NCBI GenBank assembly: GCA_038318235.1
Contig: JBBQBY010000482.1
Span: 1 to 5,321, forward strand
Length of the DNA stretch: 5,321 nucleotides
DNA from: JAPLGZ01 sp038318235
Lineage (GTDB): Bacteria > Chloroflexota > Anaerolineae > Caldilineales > Caldilineaceae
Direction: 5' to 3'
The position numbers and the translations under genes were made by a program. Positions 1 through 5,097 of the stretch are shown one piece after another. The number at the start of each line of letters is the position of its first letter. Positions within the stretch are counted from its first letter, which is position 1. The notes under the pieces were generated by a model, which searched no databases, was not told the DNA's origin, and worked only from the letters and a program-made list of their open reading frames with translations.

Positions 1-2534
1 TCCGTACTCCGCAAGCCGTACTCTGCAAGCTGCGTGCGCATAACTTCACCTTCATCGACAAAAAGCCGCACATACCCCCCTGGCGCGGCGAGGGTTAAGG
101 CGCGTTCCAGCGCAACCAGCGCACCCGCGCGATCCTGTTGGGCCTGGCACGTCAGCGTGCGCAGCAGCAGCAGTTCAATGACGCTGTTCCAGCGGGCGTT
201 GACCTCTGCCGCCTGCAACCAGCGATCCAACACGGGTAATAGTGCCGGCAATACGGGTGACAGTCGCGTTAGGCGTCCGCGGGCAAGCTGGATGCGCACC
301 AGGGTTAGATAGTCCGCTTCGTGCAAGAAATCCGGTTCGTCGTCTACCGTCAGGCCGCAACTTTCGGCCCAGCGTTGCGCCGCGCCCAGATCGCCTTGGG
401 TCAACCAGAGCCGCGCTTGCGCCGCCGCACTGCGTTGGTGCATGACGTCAGCAAATTTGCGGGTGCGGGCGAGTTGGGCCAGCGCCTCTAGGGTGGTGTT
501 GGCAGCAACCCTATCCCCGCGCGCCTGTTGTAAGCGCGCTTGGGCCACAAAACCCAAAACGACCACATCGGCATCGATGGGTAAAACCTCCGCCATCAGT
601 GTCATGCCCAACTCTAGATGGGCCTCGGCCTGCGCCCGATCGTTCCAAGCATAATGTAAATCGCCCAAGACAAAATAATAGGCGGCGCCGCCAAACATAA
701 AGCGCAACATGGCCGGGTCGGGCAAAGCCTGCGGCGCGGCGGCCAATGTGATCGCCGCCTGGCGGAGTCGCCCCTGGCTCATTTGCAAGCGGGCCAGATT
801 TGTGTGGCTGTTCAGGGTCGCAAACAAATTGCCAGAGGCCGCAATCGGTGCGAATACGCTAATCGCTAGCGCTTCGCTGGCTGCTGTTACATCGCCACTC
901 ACCAGCCAGGCGCGGGCGAGATCCAACATGGCCACTGCCCGCATCTGTAACGGTTCGGTTTCCACCACCGGCAGCCGCGCCACAGCAGTCTGCGCCCAGG
1001 TAATTGCCGTGGTCAGATCGCCGCTGATCCGCGCCAGGTCGGCCCGCATGGCCGCGGCCCAACCTTGAATCAAGCGCGCCTGGTCGGGTGTCGTTGTTGG
1101 GTCAAGCGCTTGTTCGCCATCGCCCAGAAAACGTTCGGCGATCTCGAGTTGGTTGGTGAAGAGATAAAGCGCCGCCGCATACAGACAAAGTTTGGGGCGC
1201 GTGCGGATCAGCGCTTCGGGCAAGGCATGCAGCCATTGCCGTGCCGTTTGAAGCTGGCCACGAAAGACAAGATCGGGTGTGACCTGCTCTAGCAAATGCG
1301 CCGCGCGCCCAAAATCGGATGCGGCCAGCGCATGGTGGATGGCGTCATGCAGCAGATTGGCACTTGCATACCAATCACTGGCGCGCTGATGTAGCAAGGT
1401 GCCAACGTTGGGCTGGTGGTGACGCAGGCGACTGCGCAGCACCTCGGCAAAGAGATGATGATAACGGTACCACTGGCGCTCCTGATCCAACGCAATCAGG
1501 AAAAGATTAGCGCGCTGCAACTGATCCAAGATGGTCTGGCTATCGTTGTGCCCGGTCACAGCCTCACAAAGTGGGGCACTCAACCGTTCGAGAATCGCGG
1601 TTTGCTCCAAAAAATCTTGAATTTGGGCCGATTGGCGCTGCAATACTTCTTCGACCAGGTAATCGATGATGTACCGGTGGCTGCCCGTAAACTGCTCGAT
1701 AAAGCCGGTGAGCTCTGGGCGGCCTTGGAACGCGATCGTGCCTTGCATCGCCAGCGCGGCCAGTTGCAACCCGGCGATCCAGCCCTCGGTGCGCGTCTCC
1801 AGCGTCGTGATCTCTGCGCTGGTCAGGTTCAGCCCCATGATCTCATTCAAAAAGGCGGTTGCCTCGTCTGGGGTGAAGCGCAGATCTTCGGCGCGAATTT
1901 CGGTCAGTTGATTGCGTACACGCCAGCGCGCCAAGGGCAATGGTGGGTCAACCCGACTGGTGATGACCAAATGGATCGATGAAGGCAGGTGGTCAATCAA
2001 AAAGGTCAACGCTTCGTGGAGCGGTTGGGCCGTGATCACATGATAATCATCCAACACCACAACCAACGGGGTCGACAGCGTCCCTAGCTCATTGATCAAC
2101 AGTGTGAGGATCGTTTTGGGCGACGGTGGCTGCGGCGCGCTGAGCAACGCTAGCGCTGTCTCACCGATCTGCGCTTGGCAAGCTTGAATGGCCGCAATCA
2201 GATAAGTGAGAAAAAGTGGTGGATGATTATCATCATCGTCTAAAGACAACCAGGCAATATCAGGCTTTGGGTGTTGCGCGTGCCAATTGACCGCAATTGA
2301 TTGATCAAGGCCGTGATTGGCTGAAGCATGCCGTTGCCCTTGGTAAGCGCCGATCCATTCGCTGACCAGTGTCGTTTTGCCAAAACCGGCTGGTGCCGCG
2401 ATCAGGGTGAGCGGGCGCGTCCAATCTGCCCTGATCTTCGCGACTAGTTGGGGGCGGCGGATCAGATCGGAACGGGCTGGCGGCGCATATAATTTGGTCT
2501 GGAGTAATGGCAATGCCACGGAACAGCTCTCCAT
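1..2534 (-). CDS. LuxR-family, MalT-like STAND transcriptional regulator (C-terminus cut by window edge)
   Basis: This is a continuous minus-strand frame of 844 codons with no stop, running off the left edge. Seen: Walker A at residues about 47-55 (APAGFGKTT), the MalT-type strand AWLSLDDDDN at 94-103, Walker B at 157-163 (LVVVLDD, then YH), ITSR at 191-194, and TEGWIAGLQLAAL at 249-261. A winged-helix-like stretch with WYRYHHLF lies near 355-362, followed by several hundred residues of helical TPR-like repeats. Family knowledge: such ATP-dependent STAND regulators bind an inducer, oligomerise and activate transcription through a C-terminal LuxR helix-turn-helix. Members are usually about 900 residues, so that domain should lie just outside the window and is not seen. 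ATG at 2534 is the first start after an in-frame TAA. GTG at 2519 is an alternative with a better ribosome binding site. About 20 extra residues follow Walker A. The frame is intact at checked points (2534, 1472, 1049, 41). The inducer and targets cannot be told. Confidence 0.93.
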   Translation of the reverse strand, partial: MESCSVALPLLQTKLYAPPARSDLIRRPQLVAKIRADWTRPLTLIAAPAGFGKTTLVSEWIGAYQGQRHASANHGLDQSIAVNWHAQHPKPDIAWLSLDDDDNHPPLFLTYLIAAIQACQAQIGETALALLSAPQPPSPKTILTLLINELGTLSTPLVVVLDDYHVITAQPLHEALTFLIDHLPSSIHLVITSRVDPPLPLARWRVRNQLTEIRAEDLRFTPDEATAFLNEIMGLNLTSAEITTLETRTEGWIAGLQLAALAMQGTIAFQGRPELTGFIEQFTGSHRYIIDYLVEEVLQRQSAQIQDFLEQTAILERLSAPLCEAVTGHNDSQTILDQLQRANLFLIALDQERQWYRYHHLFAEVLRSRLRHHQPNVGTLLHQRASDWYASANLLHDAIHHALAASDFGRAAHLLEQVTPDLVFRGQLQTARQWLHALPEALIRTRPKLCLYAAALYLFTNQLEIAERFLGDGEQALDPTTTPDQARLIQGWAAAMRADLARISGDLTTAITWAQTAVARLPVVETEPLQMRAVAMLDLARAWLVSGDVTAASEALAISVFAPIAASGNLFATLNSHTNLARLQMSQGRLRQAAITLAAAPQALPDPAMLRFMFGGAAYYFVLGDLHYAWNDRAQAEAHLELGMTLMAEVLPIDADVVVLGFVAQARLQQARGDRVAANTTLEALAQLARTRKFADVMHQRSAAAQARLWLTQGDLGAAQRWAESCGLTVDDEPDFLHEADYLTLVRIQLARGRLTRLSPVLPALLPVLDRWLQAAEVNARWNSVIELLLLRTLTCQAQQDRAGALVALERALTLAAPGGYVRLFVDEGEVMRTQLAEYGLRST
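2528..2532 (-). promoter_or_regulatory. Shine-Dalgarno-like GGAGA that may select a GTG start
   Basis: GGAGA lies 8-9 bases ahead of an in-frame GTG (2519-2517) in the regulator gene. The upstream ATG at 2534 has no purine-rich site before it (CACCAGCG). The GTG start would drop five residues (MESCS) that are not part of the conserved start of the family (PLLQTKLYAPP). The choice is uncertain: an ATG start on a weakly led mRNA is also possible. Confidence 0.35.
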
Positions 2535-2569
2535 CGCTGGTGAAGATTAATCTGCCGATCAATATTGCC

Positions 2570-2578
2570 ATTATACCA
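2570..2578 (-). promoter_or_regulatory. Extended -10 promoter candidate for the MalT-like regulator
   Basis: Read on the minus strand this is TGGTATAAT, a consensus -10 hexamer with the TGn extension, 36 bases before the ATG at 2534. No good -35 hexamer is found 16-18 bases upstream (the bases there read AGGAAA), which is tolerated by extended -10 promoters. Transcription would start near 2563 and give a leader of about 30 bases. The site suggests the regulator has its own promoter rather than depending only on read-through from the protease gene. Confidence 0.45.
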
Positions 2579-2641
2579 TAAATAACCCTATTTTTCCTAT
2601 GGCCCCAAATATATGTAACTACTTTGACCCTGTTAGATTCG

Positions 2642-2658
2642 TGAGTGCGTCGCACTCA
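2642..2658. repeat. Perfect 17-bp odd palindrome between the protease and regulator genes
   Basis: The arms TGAGTGCG and CGCACTCA are perfect 8-bp inverted copies around a single central base at 2650. The centre lies about 85-90 bases upstream of the inferred regulator transcription start. Read on the minus strand it also follows the protease stop by about 85 bases. No T-run follows on either strand, so it is a poor intrinsic terminator, and a dimeric protein-binding site is the better reading. Which protein would bind is unknown. Confidence 0.5.
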
Positions 2659-2741
2659 TCTCCATCCAGCTATTTTAACGTTGTCATACTAGACATCGTT
2701 TGTCATGCCTAATACCTATGGTCAGCGACCGTCACTTCTAG

Positions 2742-3599
2742 TCAATGCGCTGCAAGCGGCTGCCGCGTTGCCGTCTGCGTGCTGGGTCTGGCGCCGTTGC
2801 CATGCAAGCGCCGGATCAAGAAGCTAACGGCCAGCACCGCAAAAATCAAGGTAAGAATGCCACTCTCACCCGCCAGATATTCCAGCGCCAGCGGTGCCAG
2901 CGGCACGGCTAAATCGGTGAACATCCCCCAAAAAAGGTTGAACGCGCCATGGCCCAGTGCTGCCGGCCAGACAGAATCACTGGTGAGCCGCAGATAGCTA
3001 TAGAAGATACCCCCGACGCTTAGCGTAAGTAAAAATAAGGGCACGACGATCCAGCGATTGCCATCACCGTGATAAAACGGGGTGAGCAGGATCATGGGCA
3101 GATGCCATATGCCATGCAATAGCCCACCCAACAGCGCCGCGCGTACAGGTCCCAGGGCGAGCAATTTTGGCAAAAGGTAACCGCGCCAGCCGATCTCTTC
3201 ACCCAGCGCAAAGAGCGTGTTGATCAAGAGCCCAATCAGCAAGTTGGGCAAGAATTGACCCCAGGTCGCCCCGGCTGGCCATTGCCAGCGTGCCACACCC
3301 AGCAGCGTTGCCGTCTCGAAGGAACAGGCTAACACGAGCAAGGGCAGCCAGAGCGCCTGCCCCCAGGTGCGCAGGCCAAAGCGTTGTAAACCCAAGGTCT
3401 GCCAGCCCGCTTTGCTGTAACCGTCACGCGTGACAACGAGTTGCATCAGCAGCACAGCCAGCAAAGGCGTAAACATGACATACGCAAGGAGGTCAGGTTT
3501 TTGCAATGTCACGGTGAGCACCGCTATGATGGTAGCAAAGGTAATCGCCATCAAGTAAAACAATGTCGCTTTGGTTCGATCTGATAAGTGTTGAAACAT
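2742..3599 (-). CDS. CPBP (CAAX protease / bacteriocin-processing type) intramembrane metalloprotease
   Basis: A 285-residue membrane protein of the CPBP/ABI family, glutamate-histidine intramembrane proteases related to eukaryotic Rce1. All catalytic motifs are present: EEIGWR at residues 134-139 (E134, E135, R139), HGIWH at 162-166 (H162, H166), and HGAFN at 217-221 (H217, N221). Hydrophobic segments lie near residues 11-33, 40-57, 83-103, 116-133, 153-171, 184-204 and 248-262, and the tail from 263 is short, polar and probably cytoplasmic. Length is normal for the family. The ATG start is supported by AAGGAG nine bases upstream. The gene precedes the MalT-like regulator on the same strand with a 207-base gap. 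Substrates of bacterial members are mostly unknown; roles in peptide maturation, self-immunity and protein secretion are reported for some. No bacteriocin-like small gene is seen nearby, so the substrate cannot be inferred. Confidence 0.93.
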   Translation of the reverse strand: MFQHLSDRTKATLFYLMAITFATIIAVLTVTLQKPDLLAYVMFTPLLAVLLMQLVVTRDGYSKAGWQTLGLQRFGLRTWGQALWLPLLVLACSFETATLLGVARWQWPAGATWGQFLPNLLIGLLINTLFALGEEIGWRGYLLPKLLALGPVRAALLGGLLHGIWHLPMILLTPFYHGDGNRWIVVPLFLLTLSVGGIFYSYLRLTSDSVWPAALGHGAFNLFWGMFTDLAVPLAPLALEYLAGESGILTLIFAVLAVSFLIRRLHGNGARPSTQTATRQPLAAH

Positions 3600-3608
3600 C
3601 GGATTCTG

Positions 3609-3614
3609 CTCCTT
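3609..3614 (-). promoter_or_regulatory. Ribosome binding site of the CPBP protease gene
   Basis: AAGGAG on the minus strand, nine bases before the ATG at 3599. It is a near-consensus Shine-Dalgarno sequence and fixes this start over other in-frame options. Confidence 0.75.
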
Positions 3615-3754
3615 GCAATTGGTTGTGAACGCAATAAATTTTTTGATCGTTAGTTAATCTCTCGCTAAGGTTATCGATTAGGACTCTAAGACAGTGAGTC
3701 ACTACCCTAACATCCCTCGTTACTAGGATAGCGCTCAACCAGGCTGTGAATCAT

Positions 3755-3778
3755 GCCCCCACGGGTGTAGATGGGGGT
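3755..3778. repeat. Short GC-rich hairpin
   Basis: CCCCCA (3756-3761) and TGGGGG (3772-3777) form a perfect 6-bp stem, extended by a G-T pair, around a 10-base loop. On the plus strand a run of five T (3782-3786) follows, giving a terminator-like look, but no plus-strand gene ends here. It could block stray transcription or be the hairpin end of a decayed insertion sequence; neither is shown. Confidence 0.4.
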
Positions 3779-3789
3779 TGATTTTTAGA

Positions 3790-3877
3790 AAATAGGGTGC
3801 GTGCATTGCACGGGTCACCTGATTTTCGAGTAAGTAACCCGCGCCTGACCCGTGCGTTGCACGCACGCGACCTATTT
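3790..3877. repeat. Long imperfect inverted repeat (MITE-like)
   Basis: The left arm (3790-3817) and right arm (3846-3877) pair over 26 positions: 7 bp (AAATAGG/CCTATTT), then 9 bp (GTGCGTGCA/TGCACGCAC), a two-base mismatch, and 10 bp (GCACGGGTCA/TGACCCGTGC). The only other flaw is a four-base bulge (3867-3870) in the right arm. The loop is 28 bases (3818-3845). No T-run follows the arms. The unit ends 17 bases before the -35 box of the phosphatase promoter candidate. The shape fits a small non-autonomous mobile element or a large cruciform-forming site. Confidence 0.75.
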
Positions 3878-3894
3878 ATAAATTACAAAAATGT

Positions 3895-3924
3895 TTGACA
3901 GTCACTATTCAAGCGTGTTACCAT
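3895..3924 (+). promoter_or_regulatory. Promoter candidate for the HAD-IIA phosphatase gene
   Basis: A consensus -35 TTGACA (3895-3900) is followed after 18 bases by TACCAT (3919-3924), which matches four of six -10 positions and carries the TGn extension (TGT before it). The 20 bases before the -35 are A/T-rich, like an UP element. Transcription would start near 3931, leaving a leader of about 134 bases that contains the palindrome at 3992-4036. Seen: the hexamers and spacing. Inferred: that it drives the phosphatase gene. Confidence 0.5.
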
Positions 3925-3991
3925 CCTGAGCGCTGAATGGGTCAATTCTGCTTGGCCTATCCTGATTATTCGCCTAGTATTTCCTTTCAAT

Positions 3992-4036
3992 AGGACTTAC
4001 GGATGCAGAGGCGGAGCCTCACCGCCCGTAAGTCCT
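3992..4036. repeat. Compound palindrome in the phosphatase leader
   Basis: Outer arms AGGACTTACGG (3992-4002) and CCGTAAGTCCT (4026-4036) are perfect 11-bp inverted copies. Inside them sits a second hairpin, GAGGC-GGA-GCCTC (4008-4020). The 45-base unit ends 18-19 bases before the ribosome binding site, so it would be transcribed as a stable nested stem in the leader. The two-tier structure with short sharp ends resembles a miniature repeat element, but no clear target-site duplication is visible next to it. Confidence 0.7.
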
Positions 4037-4055
4037 GTTCATATTATATCTGTAG

Positions 4056-4060
4056 GGAGG
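4056..4060 (+). promoter_or_regulatory. Ribosome binding site of the phosphatase gene
   Basis: GGAGG lies four bases before the ATG at 4065. It is a strong core with slightly short spacing, and it supports that start. Confidence 0.7.
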
Positions 4061-4064
4061 AACG

Positions 4065-4883
4065 ATGAACCGTTCCGTTGATGGCTTTGTCTTTGATTTA
4101 GATGGGACAGTCTATCTGGGGGAGGCCGCTTTACCAGGCAGCGTAGACGGGATCGCGGAATTGCGCCGCCGCGGCAAGCGTGTGCTTTTTGTCAGCAATA
4201 AGCCGTTAGAACCGCGCGAACTATACGCCGCAAAATTGACGCGCCTGGGCATTCCAACCAGTCCGCACGAAGTCATCACGTCGGCGTTTGTGCTGGGGTA
4301 TCACCTGGCTCAGACCTGGCCCACCTTGCGGCTCTATGTGATTGGTGAAGAAAATTTGCGGGCTGAATTGCGCAGTCACGGCTTGACTGTTATTGATGAA
4401 TTAACTGACCAAGACGCCAAAACTGTGCTTGATCCGAAAGGTATTGATGCCGTGATCGTTGCCTTTGACCGCACGCTCGATTATCGAAAATTGAACACCG
4501 CTTATCAAGCGTTACGGCAGGGGGCGCGCTTTTTTGCTACGAACGCCGATAAAACTTGCCCGATGCCGGGTGGCGCGATCCCGGACGCCGGGGCAACGCT
4601 TGCGGCATTGGAGCACATTAGCGGGCGACAAGTTGAACTGGTGGCTGGCAAACCATCTACCTTAATTGCCCAGGTGGCATTGGAACAACTGGGCATCCCG
4701 GCGTACCGTTGCATGATGGTGGGCGACCGTTTGGAGACCGATATTCGCATGGGTCAACAAGCCGGCATGGTGACTGCGGTGGTGCTGACCGGCGTCGCCA
4801 CGCGCGCACAGGCGCAACAGATGCCGACGCCGCCCGATTATGTGATCGAAAACTTGGGCGAATTGCCTGGCTTGATTGCTTGA
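4065..4883 (+). CDS. HAD-superfamily subfamily IIA hydrolase (NagD / phosphoglycolate phosphatase-like)
   Basis: A 272-residue cytoplasmic phosphatase with every HAD motif in place. Motif I is FDLDGT at residues 10-15 (nucleophile D11, acid/base D13). Motif II is FVSN at 42-45 (S44). Motif III lysine is K196 in AGKPS. Motif IV is VGDRLETD at 219-226 (D221, D226, magnesium binding). The middle section, about 75-190, is the C2-type cap that marks subfamily IIA, with the typical stretch FFATNADKTCPMPGGAIPDAG at roughly 156-176. Length is normal. Known members dephosphorylate small metabolites such as nucleotides, phosphoglycolate, sugar phosphates or 4-nitrophenyl phosphate; the substrate cannot be read from sequence alone. 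The start is supported by GGAGG four bases upstream. The gene is flanked by palindromic repeats on both sides, and a probable 2-hydroxyacid dehydrogenase follows on the same strand. Calling it NagD or PGP specifically would go beyond the evidence. Confidence 0.93.
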   Translation: MNRSVDGFVFDLDGTVYLGEAALPGSVDGIAELRRRGKRVLFVSNKPLEPRELYAAKLTRLGIPTSPHEVITSAFVLGYHLAQTWPTLRLYVIGEENLRAELRSHGLTVIDELTDQDAKTVLDPKGIDAVIVAFDRTLDYRKLNTAYQALRQGARFFATNADKTCPMPGGAIPDAGATLAALEHISGRQVELVAGKPSTLIAQVALEQLGIPAYRCMMVGDRLETDIRMGQQAGMVTAVVLTGVATRAQAQQMPTPPDYVIENLGELPGLIA

Positions 4884-4903
4884 CTTGTGCATAAAAAGTC
4901 TAA

Positions 4904-4927
4904 CGCAGAGGCGCAAAGACGCAATGA
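4904..4927. repeat. Three-copy 8-base tandem repeat
   Basis: CGCAGAGG, CGCAAAGA and CGCAATGA follow each other without gaps, consensus CGCARAGR, 20 bases after the phosphatase stop codon. My recollection is that intergenic tracts of GCAAAGRC-type repeats are common in some bacterial genomes, but this cannot be checked here. No function is apparent. Confidence 0.55.
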
Positions 4928-4952
4928 AAGGTTGTGTCTACCTTCATTCAAT

Positions 4953-4963
4953 CTTTTAACCCA
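4953..4963. repeat. Left copy of an 11-bp direct repeat flanking the hairpin element
   Basis: CTTTTAACCCA occurs here and again at 5054-5064, one copy at each end of the hairpin unit 4962-5051. It may be a target-site duplication, though the left copy overlaps the first two bases of the terminal repeat and the right copy starts two bases beyond the other end. Confidence 0.5.
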
Positions 4964-5051
4964 TGTTACGCAAGTCACCCCCCAACCCTCCCGTTCGACG
5001 TGATCTCAGCCGAACGGGAGGGTTGGGGGGGCGGTAGCTCTACATAACATG
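4962..5051. mobile_element. MITE-like element with terminal inverted repeats and a long central stem
   Basis: The 90-base unit starts CATGTTACG (4962-4970) and ends CATAACATG (5043-5051), which are inverted copies with one mismatch. It encloses a perfect 20-bp stem (4978-4997 with 5011-5030). An 11-bp direct repeat lies at each side (4953-4963 and 5054-5064). It has no coding capacity. The architecture suggests a non-autonomous transposable repeat, but membership in a family would need further copies in the genome. Confidence 0.5.
4978..5030 (+). terminator. Perfect 20-bp GC-rich stem-loop downstream of the phosphatase gene
   Basis: C-rich arm 4978-4997 pairs without a flaw with G-rich arm 5011-5030 around a 13-base loop. 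It begins 94 bases after the phosphatase stop. Such a stem would stall polymerase or protect the mRNA 3' end. The bases after it (GCGGTAGCTC) contain no T-run, so it is not a canonical intrinsic terminator; the terminator role is inferred, the stem is certain. Confidence 0.4.
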
Positions 5052-5053
5052 AC

Positions 5054-5064
5054 CTTTTAACCCA
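5054..5064. repeat. Right copy of an 11-bp direct repeat flanking the hairpin element
   Basis: CTTTTAACCCA, identical to 4953-4963. It sits just outside the right terminal repeat of the MITE-like unit. Confidence 0.5.
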
Positions 5065-5097
5065 GCTTTATCCGCCATTTTTAACATAGGTTCAGGC

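Larger units (their letters stand above)
3600..4064. other. Divergent intergenic region of 465 bases
   Basis: The region separates the minus-strand protease gene from the plus-strand phosphatase gene. It holds the protease ribosome binding site, a GC-rich hairpin (3755-3778), a long inverted repeat (3790-3877), a plus-strand promoter candidate (3895-3924) and a compound palindrome (3992-4036). No protein-like open frame was recognised in it. I could not identify a convincing promoter for the protease: the AT-rich stretch just upstream of its start offers no paired -35 and -10 hexamers. Confidence 0.8.

Noticed and set aside
709..1068. A 119-codon plus-strand open frame
   Set aside because: Also antisense to the regulator. 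Its composition is Ala/Arg/Ser-rich, with no domain and no ribosome binding site.
1416..1982. A 188-codon plus-strand open frame inside the regulator region
   Set aside because: It lies wholly opposite the MalT-like frame, which shows Walker motifs and family wording. The plus-strand product has no recognisable motif and is best explained as a shadow of GC-rich coding DNA.
2305..2655. A 116-codon minus-strand frame overlapping the start of the regulator
   Set aside because: It reads the Walker A region in the wrong frame. The true frame begins at 2534 (or 2519) and continues for 844 codons.
2679..2706. Near-repeat CGTTGTCAT / CGTTTGTCAT
   Set aside because: Two short, imperfect copies only, with no promoter or structural context.
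3693..3703. Small palindrome AGTGAGTCACT upstream of the protease gene
   Set aside because: Five-base arms around one base are expected by chance in a window of this size, and the nearby TTAGG/CCTAA pair is not concentric with it.
3493..3738. An 81-codon minus-strand frame covering the protease leader
   Set aside because: It overlaps the protease N-terminus by about 107 bases in another frame, and the protease has a strong ribosome binding site of its own. No family resemblance was seen.
4042..4047. TATTAT as a second -10 box close to the phosphatase start
   Set aside because: No -35 hexamer lies 16-18 bases upstream (the bases read TCACCG), and transcription would start almost at the ribosome binding site.
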